In this document: piece after piece, positions 39,616 through 48,196 of the stretch
Layout of the letters: the number at the start of each line of letters is the position of its first letter
How positions within the stretch are numbered: the stretch's first letter is position 1
Notes under the pieces: generated by a model
Database searches by the model: none
Told to the model about the DNA's origin: nothing
The model's input: only the letters and a program-made list of their open reading frames with translations
Origin: Ferrovibrio sp046297595
GTDB lineage: Bacteria; Pseudomonadota; Alphaproteobacteria; Ferrovibrionales; Ferrovibrionaceae
NCBI RefSeq assembly: GCF_046297595.1
Contig: NZ_JBKBHT010000003.1
Location: 310,001 to 374,000 of the forward strand
DNA length: 64,000 nt
Direction of reading: 5' to 3'
Made by a program: the position numbers and the translations under genes

Positions 39616-40494
39616 ATGTCCGCATCCGTCCGCCCCCGCCGCAGCGTGCTGTACATGCCGGGCTCGAATGCCCGGGCGCTGGACAAGGCCAAGACGCTGC
39701 CGGCCGATGCGCTGATCCTCGATCTGGAAGATGCCGTGGCGCCGGAACAGAAGGCGCTGGCCCGCGAGCAGGTCTGCGCCGCCGTCGCCGGCGGCGGCTA
39801 TGGCGGGCGCGAGCTGATCATCCGCACCAACGGCCTCGACACCGCCTGGGGCAAGGATGACCTGGTCGCCGCCGCCAAGGCCGGCCCGGACGCCGTGCTG
39901 CTGCCCAAGGTGGAAAGCGCAGCCCAGGTGCAGGCGGCCGAGGCCCTGCTGAAGGCCAGCGGCGCGCCGGACAAGACCGCGATCTGGTGCATGATGGAAA
40001 CGCCGAAGGGCATCCTGCATGCCGAGGAAATCGCGAGCGCCTCGAAGCGGCTGGCGGTGTTCGTGATGGGCACATCCGATCTGGTGAAGGACCTGAACGC
40101 GCAGCACACGCCTTTGCGCCTGCCGGTGATCACGTCGCTGGGCCTGTGCATGCTGGCGGCCCGCGCCTACGGCTTGAGCATCCTTGACGGCGTCTATCTC
40201 GATCTGGACGATGAGGCCGGCTTCGAAGCGGCCTGCAAACAGGGCCTGGAACTGGGTTTCGACGGCAAGACGTTGATCCATCCCAAGACCATCGATGCCG
40301 CCAATCGCGTGTTTGCCCCCAGCGAAGCGCAGGTGGCACATGCCCACAAGATCATCGCCGCTTTCGAAGCCGCATCGAAGGAAGGCAAGGCCGTGGTGCT
40401 GGTGGATGGCAAGCTGGTGGAAAACCTGCATGTCGAGCAGGCGAAGAAGCTGGCCGCACTGGCCGATGCCATCGCGAAACTGCAGGCGGCGTGA
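39616..40494 (+). CDS. CoA ester lyase family; probable malyl-CoA thioesterase
   Basis: The 292-residue HpcH/CitE-type TIM barrel has RRSVLYMPGSNARALDKAKTLPADALILDLEDAVAPEQK (metal Glu in LDLEDAV), GPDAVLLPKVES, IWCMMETPKGILHAEEI and FVMGTSDLVKDLNA. GLELGFDGKTLIHPKTI follows. The sequence is closer to the Mcl2 (3S-malyl-CoA thioesterase) branch than to Mcl1 (about 318 residues), and mch follows directly. It would act in the ethylmalonyl-CoA or related cycle. The assignment to thioesterase rather than lyase is from resemblance only. Confidence 0.85.
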   Translation: MSASVRPRRSVLYMPGSNARALDKAKTLPADALILDLEDAVAPEQKALAREQVCAAVAGGGYGGRELIIRTNGLDTAWGKDDLVAAAKAGPDAVLLPKVESAAQVQAAEALLKASGAPDKTAIWCMMETPKGILHAEEIASASKRLAVFVMGTSDLVKDLNAQHTPLRLPVITSLGLCMLAARAYGLSILDGVYLDLDDEAGFEAACKQGLELGFDGKTLIHPKTIDAANRVFAPSEAQVAHAHKIIAAFEAASKEGKAVVLVDGKLVENLHVEQAKKLAALADAIAKLQAA

Positions 40495-40501
40495 GGCGGT
40501 C

Positions 40502-41560
40502 ATGAGCAACAAGACCAATCCCGGCAATTTCTTCGAAGACTTCAAACTGAAACAGCAGTTGCGTCATGCCACGCCGCGCACGGTGACCAGCGGCGACGTG
40601 GCGCTGTATACTGCGCTGTATGGATCGCGCTTCCCGCTGCAATCGGCCGACACGCTGGCGCGCAGCATCGGTATGAAGGCAGCACCCATCGACGACCTGC
40701 TGGCCTTCCACATCATCTTCGGCAAGACCGTGCCGGAAATATCGCTGAATGCCGTGGCCAATCTGGGTTACGCGCAATGCCGCTGGTTCGCGCCGGTCTA
40801 TCCCGGCGACACGCTGCATACCGTGTCGGGCGTGATCGGCCTGAAGGAGAATTCGAACAAAAAGACCGGCGTGGTCTATGTTCGCAGCCAGGGCTACAAG
40901 AACGGCAACGACCTTGTGCTGGATTACGTGCGCTGGGTGATGGTGAAGAAGCGTGACGAAAACGCCGCGATCACCGAGGAGCATGTGCCGCAACTGGCCG
41001 AGGCGCTGGCGCCGACACAGTTGCGCGTGCCCGAGGGCACCGATTTCCGCAAATACGACTGGGTGATGGCCGGCAGCCCGCATGGCTGGGAGGATTACGC
41101 GGTCGGCGAGAAGATCGACCATGTCGATGGCATGACCATCGAGGAGGCCGAGCACATGCTGGCGACGCGGCTGTACCAGAACACGGCCAAGGTGCATTTC
41201 GACCAGCACCGCCAGGGGCAGGAGAAACTCGGCCGCCGCCTGATCTATGGCGGCCATGTCATCAGCCTCGCCCGCGGCTTAAGCTTCAATGGCCTGGGCA
41301 ATGCCGCCTTCGTGGTGGGCATCAATGGCGGCCGGCATGTGAACCCCACCCTGGCCGGCAACACGATCTATGCCTGGTCGGAAGTGCTGGACAAAGGCGA
41401 GGTCGAGGCCCGCGGTGATGTGGGCCTGCTGCGCATCCGCACGCTGGCGGTGAAGGACCAGCCCGCGCAGGGCTTCCCCGACAGGGATGCCGCCGGCAAA
41501 TACCCCGACAACGTGGTGCTGGACCTGGATTATTGGGTGGCGATGCCGCGTCGCGGCTAA
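40502..41560 (+). CDS. mch: Mesaconyl-CoA hydratase (MaoC family)
   Basis: This 352-residue two-domain hot-dog hydratase starts MSNKTNPGNFFEDFKLKQQL and carries the Mch landmarks HATPRTVTSGDVALYTALYGSRF, LLAFHIIFGKTVPEISLNAVANLGYAQ, YPGDTLHTVSGVIGLKENSNKKTGVVYV and EHMLATRLYQNTAKVHFD. It continues RRLIYGGHVISLARGLSFNGLGNAAFV and ends MPRRG. Mch interconverts mesaconyl-C1-CoA and beta-methylmalyl-CoA in the ethylmalonyl-CoA pathway. It starts eight bases after the malyl-CoA thioesterase-like gene, one operon. Other pathway genes (ccr, ecm) are not in the window. Confidence 0.92.
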   Translation: MSNKTNPGNFFEDFKLKQQLRHATPRTVTSGDVALYTALYGSRFPLQSADTLARSIGMKAAPIDDLLAFHIIFGKTVPEISLNAVANLGYAQCRWFAPVYPGDTLHTVSGVIGLKENSNKKTGVVYVRSQGYKNGNDLVLDYVRWVMVKKRDENAAITEEHVPQLAEALAPTQLRVPEGTDFRKYDWVMAGSPHGWEDYAVGEKIDHVDGMTIEEAEHMLATRLYQNTAKVHFDQHRQGQEKLGRRLIYGGHVISLARGLSFNGLGNAAFVVGINGGRHVNPTLAGNTIYAWSEVLDKGEVEARGDVGLLRIRTLAVKDQPAQGFPDRDAAGKYPDNVVLDLDYWVAMPRRG

Positions 41561-41624
41561 TTCTGCCTATTTAAAAGGCAAAAGATCATTTCTTCAGCGG
41601 CAATATGCTGAATTTACCGGCAGC

Positions 41625-41644
41625 CTCGGGAGGTATATCCCGAG
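41625..41644. promoter_or_regulatory. Inverted repeat upstream of amt
   Basis: CTCGGGA-GGTATA-TCCCGAG, seven perfect pairs, about 60 bases before the -24 box of the amt promoter. It could be an activator site or a 3' hairpin of mch. The rest of the 251-base gap 41561-41811 shows a weak TGCCT/AGGCA hairpin just after mch and the sigma-54 element below. Confidence 0.4.
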
Positions 41645-41702
41645 ACGCCGGCCTGCCTGAGCGTTTATCAGCACTTCCCGTGCCATGACCCGCCCTGTCT
41701 GC

Positions 41703-41718
41703 TGGCATGCCTCGTGCT
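41703..41718 (+). promoter_or_regulatory. Sigma-54 (-24/-12) promoter of amt
   Basis: TGGCATG at 41703-41709 and GTGCT at 41714-41718 place the invariant GG and GC ten bases apart, matching TGGCACG-N4-TTGCW at most positions. The predicted start is near 41729. amt genes are classic NtrC/RpoN targets under nitrogen limitation. Confidence 0.6.
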
Positions 41719-41811
41719 TGGGCAGTCTGCCCGTTTTGCCGGCGTTTCGCCCGCCGGCAGGAGCCGGGCAAGACATAACGATCCAGTCTTTAATGACACA
41801 GGGTGGGACCC

Positions 41812-43122
41812 ATGATCGCCTTCTTCGCGCGCCGTCTGGCGGCGCCCGCTATTCTGCTGCTTGCGTCGCCGCTGCCGGCCCTGGCTGCCGACGAGAAACC
41901 GCTCGACATGGCCAGCACGGCCTGGCTGCTGACCGCCACGGCCCTAGTGCTGTTCATGACCCTGCCCGGCCTGGCGCTGTTCTATGCGGGGCTGGTGCGG
42001 GCGCGGAACGCGCTCAGTGTACTGATGCATTGCGTGGTGATTGCCGCCCTGATGTCGGTGCTGTGGCTGGCCTTCGGCTATAGCCTGGCCTTTTCCGACG
42101 GCGGCGCGAACCAGGCCTGGATCGGCGGGCTGGACCGCGCCTTCCTGGCCGGCATCACGGCCGACACGCTGAAGGATGGCATCCCCGAAGCCGTCTTCTT
42201 CATGTTCCAGGCCACCTTCGCCATCATCACGCCGGCACTGATCGTCGGCGCCTATCCCGAACGCATCAAGTTCTCGGCCGTGGTGCTGTTCTCGGCTCTG
42301 TGGCTGCTGCTGGTTTATGTGCCGGTCTGCCACTGGATCTGGGGCGGCGGCTGGCTGTTTGAGGCCGGCGTGATCGACTTCGCGGGCGGCCTGGTGGTGC
42401 ACGTGACCGCCGGCATGGCCGCGGTGGCCGCGGCCCTGACGGTGGGCCGGCGCCGCGATTTCCCGCATGAGCCGATCCTGCCGCATAATCCGGGCATGAC
42501 CGCCACGGGCGCCGGCATGCTGTGGGTCGGCTGGTACGGCTTCAATGCCGGTTCGGCGCTGGCCGCCAATGGCAGCGCGGGCATGGCCCTGCTGGCCACC
42601 CATATGTCGGCTGCGGCCGGCGCGCTGACCTGGATGGGCATCGAATGGTTGCGCCATGGCCGTCCTTCGCTGGTTGGCACCGTCACCGGGCTGATCGCAG
42701 GCCTGGCCACCATCACGCCGGCAGCCGGCGTGGCCGGCCCGGTCGGCGGCCTGATCGCCGGCTTCTGCGGCGGCGTAATCTGCTTCAGCGTCACGGCCCT
42801 GCTGAAACAGCGCCTGAAACTGGATGACTCCCTGGATGTCTGCGCCGTGCATGGCGTGGGCGGCGCTTTGGGCATCCTGCTGGTGGCCCTGATCGGCCAG
42901 CCCGGCTTCGGCGGCAGCGGCTTCGCCGAAGGCGTCGACGCCATGGGCCAGCTCGGCAGCCAGCTGCTGGGCCTCGTCGTCACGGCCGCATGGGCCGGCG
43001 GCGTGAGCTGGGCCATCCTGGCGCTGCTGCGCGCCACCAGCGGCCTGCGGGTGAGCGAGGAAGAGGAGTTCGACGGCCTCGACATCACTACCCATGGCGA
43101 GCGGGCCTACGATCTGCGATAG
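41812..43122 (+). CDS. amt: Ammonium transporter
   Basis: From ATG 41812 this 436-residue protein has a signal peptide (ending PALAA) and about 11 helices. Amt signatures are present: LVLFMTLPGLALFYAGLVRARNALSVLMHC, GIPEAVFFMFQATFAIITPALIVGAYPERIKFSA, HWIWGGGWLFEAGVIDFAGGLVVHVTAGMAA, LWVGWYGFNAGSALAANGSAG and DDSLDVCAVHGVGGALG with the pore His. It moves NH4+/NH3 across the inner membrane. GTG 41803 is an alternative start. Unlike most operons, no glnK is adjacent. A sigma-54 element lies about 94 bases upstream. Confidence 0.96.
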   Translation: MIAFFARRLAAPAILLLASPLPALAADEKPLDMASTAWLLTATALVLFMTLPGLALFYAGLVRARNALSVLMHCVVIAALMSVLWLAFGYSLAFSDGGANQAWIGGLDRAFLAGITADTLKDGIPEAVFFMFQATFAIITPALIVGAYPERIKFSAVVLFSALWLLLVYVPVCHWIWGGGWLFEAGVIDFAGGLVVHVTAGMAAVAAALTVGRRRDFPHEPILPHNPGMTATGAGMLWVGWYGFNAGSALAANGSAGMALLATHMSAAAGALTWMGIEWLRHGRPSLVGTVTGLIAGLATITPAAGVAGPVGGLIAGFCGGVICFSVTALLKQRLKLDDSLDVCAVHGVGGALGILLVALIGQPGFGGSGFAEGVDAMGQLGSQLLGLVVTAAWAGGVSWAILALLRATSGLRVSEEEEFDGLDITTHGERAYDLR

Positions 43123-43153
43123 ACCCGCATCAAGGAACATCCTCGAGAACATT

Positions 43154-43190
43154 CCCGCTGCCGGTAATTTGCCTTGCCGGCAGCGGGTTT
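43154..43190 (+). terminator. Probable terminator after amt
   Basis: CCCGCTGCCGG at 43154-43164 pairs with CCGGCAGCGGG at 43177-43187 around a 12-base loop, followed by only TTTAGG. The stem is strong but the T tract short. Confidence 0.6.
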
Positions 43191-43218
43191 AGGTCGTTAA
43201 AAACAGGGCTGCCAATCA

Positions 43219-43246
43219 TTGACTAGGCGGTGGCCGGGTCTAGTAT
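43219..43246 (+). promoter_or_regulatory. Probable sigma-70 promoter of sdhCDAB
   Basis: TTGACT at 43219-43224 and TAGTAT at 43241-43246 are separated by 16 bases, 80 bases before sdhC. Confidence 0.5.
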
Positions 43247-43325
43247 CTGCCCCGCTTTCGGGGCGCCGATCAGGAGACGTATTCCACCGATCCCGGCGCG
43301 CCGTCCCCACTCGAAGGCGCATAAA

Positions 43326-43712
43326 ATGGCGAATGTCGAACGACCGCTCTCCCCGCATCTGCAGGTCTACCGCTGGCCTGTCACCATGGCTTCCTCGATC
43401 CTGCACCGCGCCACCGGCGTCGGCCTTGGCCTTGGCACCCTGCTGCTGACCTGGTGGCTGGTCGCCGCCGCCGCCGGCCCCGAATACTACGCCTGGGTGC
43501 AAATGGTGCTGGCCTCCTGGCTCGGCCGCCTGGTCCTGTTCGGCTTCACCTGGGCGCTGTTCTACCACCTGCTCAACGGCATCCGGCACCTGTTCTGGGA
43601 TGCCGGCTATGGCTACAGCATCCCCGTCGCCAACCGCACGGCCTGGCTGGTGATCGTCGGCTCGGTGGTCTTGGCCGTGCTGGCCTGGATCGTCGCCTAC
43701 GCCTGGAAGTGA
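43326..43712 (+). CDS. sdhC: Succinate dehydrogenase cytochrome b556 subunit
   Basis: From ATG 43326, 128 residues: RPLSPHLQVYRWPVTMASSILHRATGVGLGLG is the SdhC signature (SxxHR, quinone and haem environment). Three helices follow, including LFYHLLNGIRHLFWDAGYG with the haem-binding His. It is the first gene of sdhCDAB and anchors the complex in the inner membrane, passing electrons to ubiquinone. The open frame from 43230 lies before the real start. Confidence 0.96.
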   Translation: MANVERPLSPHLQVYRWPVTMASSILHRATGVGLGLGTLLLTWWLVAAAAGPEYYAWVQMVLASWLGRLVLFGFTWALFYHLLNGIRHLFWDAGYGYSIPVANRTAWLVIVGSVVLAVLAWIVAYAWK

Positions 43713-43722
43713 GGAGCGCGCC

Positions 43723-44118
43723 ATGAGCAATGCCAACAAACACATGCGCAGCCCGCTGAAATCCGTGCGCGGCCTCGGCGCGGCCAAGGACGGCGTGCAG
43801 CATTGGTGGGTCCAGCGCGTCACCGCCGTGGCGATGATCCCGCTGCTGCTGGTCATGCTGGTCTGCGTGCTGAAGCTGGCCACTGGCGACCATGCCGCCG
43901 TCGTCGCCGCCTTCCGCAACCCGATTTTTGCGATCATCGCCCTGCTCGCCACCCTGGCGGTGTTCTGGCACCTGAAGCTCGGTTTACAGGTGGTGATCGA
44001 GGACTATGTCCATAGCGAGGGCCTGAAGATGGCCAGCCTGCTCGGCGTGACCTTCGCGGTCTTCGTCGTCGGCGGCATCGCCGCGCTCTCCGTGCTCAAG
44101 CTTTTCCTTGGGGTGTAA
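43723..44118 (+). CDS. sdhD: Succinate dehydrogenase hydrophobic membrane anchor subunit
   Basis: 131 residues with RSPLKSVRGLGAAKDGVQHWWVQRVTAVAMIPLLLVM (SdhD motif), three helices and HLKLGLQVVIEDYVHSEGLK (haem His and the DY quinone segment), as in alphaproteobacterial SdhD. It starts ten bases after sdhC and lies four bases before sdhA. It forms the cytochrome b anchor with SdhC. Confidence 0.95.
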   Translation: MSNANKHMRSPLKSVRGLGAAKDGVQHWWVQRVTAVAMIPLLLVMLVCVLKLATGDHAAVVAAFRNPIFAIIALLATLAVFWHLKLGLQVVIEDYVHSEGLKMASLLGVTFAVFVVGGIAALSVLKLFLGV

Positions 44119-44122
44119 GACC

Positions 44123-45910
44123 ATGCCCGCCAGCTATCAGGTTGAAGATCATTTCTACGATGTCGTCGTCGTCGGCGCCGGCGGCGCCGGCCTGCGCGCC
44201 ACCATGGGCATGGCCGCGGCCGGCCTGAAGACAGCCTGCATCTCGAAGGTGTTCCCCACCCGCAGCCACACCGTGGCGGCGCAGGGCGGCATCTCGGCTT
44301 CGCTCGGCAACATGGGCGAGGATAACTGGCGCTGGCACATGTACGACACCGTCAAGGGGTCCGACTGGCTCGGCGACCAGGACGCCATCGAATACATGTG
44401 CCGCGAGGCCGTGCCGGCCGTGCTGGAGCTTGAGCATTTCGGCATGCCGTTCAGCCGCACGGCAGAAGGCAAAATCTACCAGCGCGCCTTCGGCGGCATG
44501 ACCAAGAATTTCGGCGCCGAGCCGGCCCAGCGCACCTGCGCCGCCGCCGACCGTACCGGCCATGCGATGCTGCACACGCTGTATCAGCAGTCGCTGAAGT
44601 TCGACACCGAGTTCTTCATCGAGTATTTCGCCCTCGACCTGATCATGGACGAGGACGGCGCCTGCCGCGGCGTGATGGCCTGGAACCTGGCCGATGGCAC
44701 GATCCACCGCTTCCGCGCCCATATGGTGGTGCTGGCGACCGGCGGTTACGGCCGCGCCTATTTCTCCTGCACCTCGGCCCATACCTGCACGGGCGATGGC
44801 GGCGGCATGGTGCTGCGCGCCGGCCTGCCGCTGCAGGACATGGAATTCGTGCAGTTCCACCCGACCGGCATCTATGGCGCCGGCTGCCTGATCACCGAGG
44901 GCGCACGCGGCGAAGGCGGCTATGTCGTCAATTCCGCAGGCGAGCGCTTCATGGAGCGTTACGCGCCGTCGGCCAAGGACCTGGCCTCGCGCGATGTGGT
45001 GAGCCGCGCCATGACCATGGAAATCCGCGAAGGCCGCGGCGTGGGCAAGAACAAGGACCACATCTTCCTGCACCTGGATCACCTGGACCCGAAGATCCTG
45101 CACGAGCGCCTGCCCGGCATCTCGGAAAGCGCCAAGATTTTCGCCGGCGTCGACGTGACCAAGCAGCCGATCCCGGTGCTGCCGACCGTGCACTACAACA
45201 TGGGCGGCATCCCGACCAACTATCATGGCGAAGTCGTCACGCTTAAGGACGGCAACCCCGACAAGGTGGTGCCCGGCCTGATGGCCGTGGGCGAAGCCGC
45301 CTGCGTGTCGGTGCACGGCGCCAACCGCCTGGGTTCGAATTCGCTGATCGACCTGGTGGTGTTCGGCCGCGCCGCCGCCATCCGCGCCGCCCAGGTGGTC
45401 GACAAGGGCGCCAAGCACAAGGACATGCCGAAGGCCGGCGATGAAGCACTGGCGCGGCTGGACCGTTTCCGCAATGCCAAGGGCGGCAGCGCGACGGCGA
45501 AGATCCGCGACAAGATGCAGCGCGCCATGCAGAACAACTGCGCGGTGTACCGCACCGGCGAGGTCCTGAAGGAAGGCGTCGGCCTGATCGACGACGTCTA
45601 CAAGATGATGCCGGATATCGGCGTTTCCGACCGCTCGCTGGTCTGGAATTCCGACCTGGTCGAGACGCTGGAACTCGACAACCTGATCCGCCAGGCCGTC
45701 GTGACCATGCATTCGGCCGAGAACCGCAAGGAAAGCCGCGGCGCCCATGCCCGCGAGGATTTCCCCGACCGCGACGATTCGCAGTGGATGAAGCACACGC
45801 TGACCTGGCTCGGCGACAAGGGCGACATCACCATCGACTACCGCCCGGTGCATACCTACACGCTGACCAACGAGGTCTCGTATATCGAGCCCAAGAAGCG
45901 CGTGTACTAA
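44123..45910 (+). CDS. sdhA: Succinate dehydrogenase flavoprotein subunit
   Basis: From ATG 44123, 595 residues: FYDVVVVGAGGAGLRATMGMAAAGL (FAD loop), FPTRSHTVAAQGGISASLGNM (His of covalent FAD) and HPTGIYGAGCLITEGARGEGGY. GHAMLHTLYQQSLKFDTEFFIEYFALDL, ANRLGSNSLIDLVVFGRAAA and HTLTWLGDKGDITIDYRPVHT follow. It oxidises succinate to fumarate in the TCA cycle. The first codons in the longer frame (MGCKT) are not typical; MPASYQVEDHFYD is. Confidence 0.97.
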   Translation: MPASYQVEDHFYDVVVVGAGGAGLRATMGMAAAGLKTACISKVFPTRSHTVAAQGGISASLGNMGEDNWRWHMYDTVKGSDWLGDQDAIEYMCREAVPAVLELEHFGMPFSRTAEGKIYQRAFGGMTKNFGAEPAQRTCAAADRTGHAMLHTLYQQSLKFDTEFFIEYFALDLIMDEDGACRGVMAWNLADGTIHRFRAHMVVLATGGYGRAYFSCTSAHTCTGDGGGMVLRAGLPLQDMEFVQFHPTGIYGAGCLITEGARGEGGYVVNSAGERFMERYAPSAKDLASRDVVSRAMTMEIREGRGVGKNKDHIFLHLDHLDPKILHERLPGISESAKIFAGVDVTKQPIPVLPTVHYNMGGIPTNYHGEVVTLKDGNPDKVVPGLMAVGEAACVSVHGANRLGSNSLIDLVVFGRAAAIRAAQVVDKGAKHKDMPKAGDEALARLDRFRNAKGGSATAKIRDKMQRAMQNNCAVYRTGEVLKEGVGLIDDVYKMMPDIGVSDRSLVWNSDLVETLELDNLIRQAVVTMHSAENRKESRGAHAREDFPDRDDSQWMKHTLTWLGDKGDITIDYRPVHTYTLTNEVSYIEPKKRVY

Positions 45911-45931
45911 GAGAAGACGAGGACGCTCCCC

Positions 45932-46723
45932 ATGGCCGAGTTCGCGCTGCCGAAGAATTCCAAGATCACCGAAGGCAAGACCTGGAGCCTGCCGCCGGCC
46001 AAGCCGGGCGAGGAGCGCAAGGTCAAGCGCTTCCGCGTCTATCGCTGGAACCAGGATGACGGCAAGACCCCGCAGGTCGACACCTACGAAGTCGACATGA
46101 ACGATTGCGGCCCGATGGTCCTGGACGCGCTGATCAAGATCAAGAACGAGATCGACCCGTCGCTGACCTTCCGCCGCTCCTGCCGCGAGGGCGTCTGCGG
46201 TTCCTGCGCCATGAACATCGACGGCGGCAACACGCTGGCCTGCACCAAGGCCTGCGAGGATATCGACGGCGACGTGAAGATCTATCCGCTGCCGCACATG
46301 CCGGTGATCAAGGACCTGGTGCCCGACCTCACCAACTTCTACGCGCAATATGCCTCGATCAAGCCGTGGATGCAGACCCAGAGCCCGGCGCCGGCGCGCG
46401 AGCGTCTGCAATCTGCGGAAGACCGCAAAAAGCTGGACGGCCTGTATGAGTGCATCCTGTGCGCCTGCTGTTCCACCTCCTGCCCCAGCTACTGGTGGAA
46501 TTCCGACCGTTATCTGGGCCCGGCCATCCTGCTGCAGGCCTATCGCTGGATCGCCGACAGCCGCGACGAGATGACCGGCGAGCGTCTCGACAACCTGGAA
46601 GACCCGTTCCGGCTGTATCGCTGCCATACCATCATGAATTGTGCGCAGACCTGCCCCAAGGGCCTCAACCCGGCCCAGGCGATCGGCGAAATCAAGAAGC
46701 TGATGGTGGAACGCCGCGGCTAA
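45932..46723 (+). CDS. sdhB: Succinate dehydrogenase iron-sulfur subunit
   Basis: 263 residues with the three Fe-S centres: [2Fe-2S] CREGVCGSCAMNIDG with Cys from LACTKAC, [4Fe-4S] CILCACCSTSCPSYWW, and [3Fe-4S] CHTIMNCAQTCPKGLNP. The N-terminal plant-ferredoxin-like part (KRFRVYRWNQDDGKTPQVDTYEVDM) is normal. It follows sdhA by 21 bases and completes sdhCDAB. Confidence 0.97.
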   Translation: MAEFALPKNSKITEGKTWSLPPAKPGEERKVKRFRVYRWNQDDGKTPQVDTYEVDMNDCGPMVLDALIKIKNEIDPSLTFRRSCREGVCGSCAMNIDGGNTLACTKACEDIDGDVKIYPLPHMPVIKDLVPDLTNFYAQYASIKPWMQTQSPAPARERLQSAEDRKKLDGLYECILCACCSTSCPSYWWNSDRYLGPAILLQAYRWIADSRDEMTGERLDNLEDPFRLYRCHTIMNCAQTCPKGLNPAQAIGEIKKLMVERRG

Positions 46724-46843
46724 GCTGCTAGACTTACGACCAATACAGGGGGCAAACGGCTGGATCGGCATGGCCGGTCCGGGATAAACTCGCGGCCGAT
46801 TCTGTTTTCTGTGCATCGTTCGTTAGCAAGGCCGCAGAACGTT

Positions 46844-48193
46844 ATGGGCGATTTTACCCGCGGGGCCCCCTCGCACCTGACCAAGCTTGGCGCGGAAAAG
46901 CTGCGCGACGTTTTGCGCGAGCATGAGGCCCATCTGGCCGGCAAGACCGACGCCAAGCCGGCCGACCTCTCCTATACCGACCTGTCCGACGCCGACCTGA
47001 CCGGCGCCAATCTCACGCTGGCCAACCTGACCGGCACGCGGCTGCACCGCGCCCGTCTCGACGGCGCCAGGCTCTCCATGTCGAAATGCGGCGGTTCGGA
47101 TTTCCGTAACGCCACGCTGGACGGCGCCGACCTGCGCTGGGCCGACCTGCGCGGCGCCTGCCTGCGCGCCGCCGGCCTGAACGATGCCAACATGGCCGAG
47201 TCGAACGGCGTCGAGGCCCTGGCCCCGGTCTACGATTCGGAGGGCAAGATCAGCGACAGCGGCCCGGCCAAGCGGGCCATCGACCTTTCGGGCGCCTCGG
47301 CGCAGCGCGCCGATCTTTCGGGCGCCCAGCTGTCGCGCGCTTTCGCCCTGCATGCCGATTTCGCCGACGCCAACCTGGACGACAGCAACCTGGCCCGCGC
47401 CGACCTGCGCAAGGCGCAGATGATGTCGGCCCGGCTCGGGTCCGCCGACCTGCAGCATTCCGATTTCTCCGGTGCCAACCTGTCGGGCGCAACGCTGACC
47501 GGCGCCAATTTCGGCGGCGCCAACTTTGCCGGCGCCGACCTGCGCGGCGCCATCGTCGATGCCGCCAGCCGCACCCTGCCCGAATTGTCGGCCGCGATTT
47601 TCGCCGGTGCCTCGCGCCATACCCTGGACGACCTGAGCGAGGTGCTGCGCCAACACGAACTCTGGGTGCATTCGGAAGGCCGCCAGGGCCTGCGCGCCGA
47701 CCTGAGCGATTTCGATTTCTCCGGCCGCGACCTGCAGGGCATCAACCTGATGGGCGCGCTGCTGGAACGCGCCTGCTTCGCCAATGCGCGCCTGACCCAG
47801 GCCAATCTGGCGCTGGCGCGGCTGAACTTTGCCGACCTGCGCGGCGCGATCCTGACCAAAGCGAACCTGCGCGGCACCAGCCTGACGCGCGCCATCCTGG
47901 ATGGCGCCGACCTGTCGGGTGCCAATCTGGCGGCGATCCGCGAGGATACGCCGAACAGCCGCACCGCACGCACCAACCTGAGCGCGGCCAAGCTGAAGAA
48001 AGCCCTGCTGGTGGCTTCTAACTTAAGCGGTGCCAGCCTGGTGGGCGTGGATATGCGCGAGGCCAACCTGTCGGGCGCCGACCTGACCGGCGCCGACCTC
48101 ACCGATGGCCGCTTCGACGGCGCGGTGCTGACCGGCGCGCAATTCACCAACGCGCGGCTGGACCGCGCCCGCGACCTGCTGCTGCCGAACTGA
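46844..48193 (+). CDS. Pentapeptide-repeat protein with internal duplication
   Basis: This 449-residue protein (ATG 46844; GTG 46811 is possible) is built of A(D/N)LxxAxL repeats forming a right-handed beta-helix. An N-terminal block (ADLSYTDLSDADLTGANLTL...) and a C-terminal block (ADLSDFDFSGRDLQGINLMG...) are each preceded by the same cap: KLRDVLREHEAHL and DLSEVLRQHELWV. This shows duplication of a cap-plus-helix unit. Helical caps may mediate dimerisation. There is no transmembrane segment, lipidation site or kinase fusion. Such proteins range from gyrase-protecting to unknown. It follows sdhB by 120 bases. Confidence 0.88.
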   Translation: MGDFTRGAPSHLTKLGAEKLRDVLREHEAHLAGKTDAKPADLSYTDLSDADLTGANLTLANLTGTRLHRARLDGARLSMSKCGGSDFRNATLDGADLRWADLRGACLRAAGLNDANMAESNGVEALAPVYDSEGKISDSGPAKRAIDLSGASAQRADLSGAQLSRAFALHADFADANLDDSNLARADLRKAQMMSARLGSADLQHSDFSGANLSGATLTGANFGGANFAGADLRGAIVDAASRTLPELSAAIFAGASRHTLDDLSEVLRQHELWVHSEGRQGLRADLSDFDFSGRDLQGINLMGALLERACFANARLTQANLALARLNFADLRGAILTKANLRGTSLTRAILDGADLSGANLAAIREDTPNSRTARTNLSAAKLKKALLVASNLSGASLVGVDMREANLSGADLTGADLTDGRFDGAVLTGAQFTNARLDRARDLLLPN

Positions 48194-48196
48194 CGA

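Noticed and set aside
41671..41683. GCAC-N5-GTGC as an NtrC site for amt
   Set aside because: The half-site spacing is two bases too short for the usual NtrC site and it lies too close to the -24 box to act as an upstream activator sequence.
44096..46816. Minus-strand open frame of about 900 codons opposite sdhAB
   Set aside because: It mirrors the conserved sdhA and sdhB genes, is His/Ala/Gly-rich and has no recognisable domain or ribosome site.
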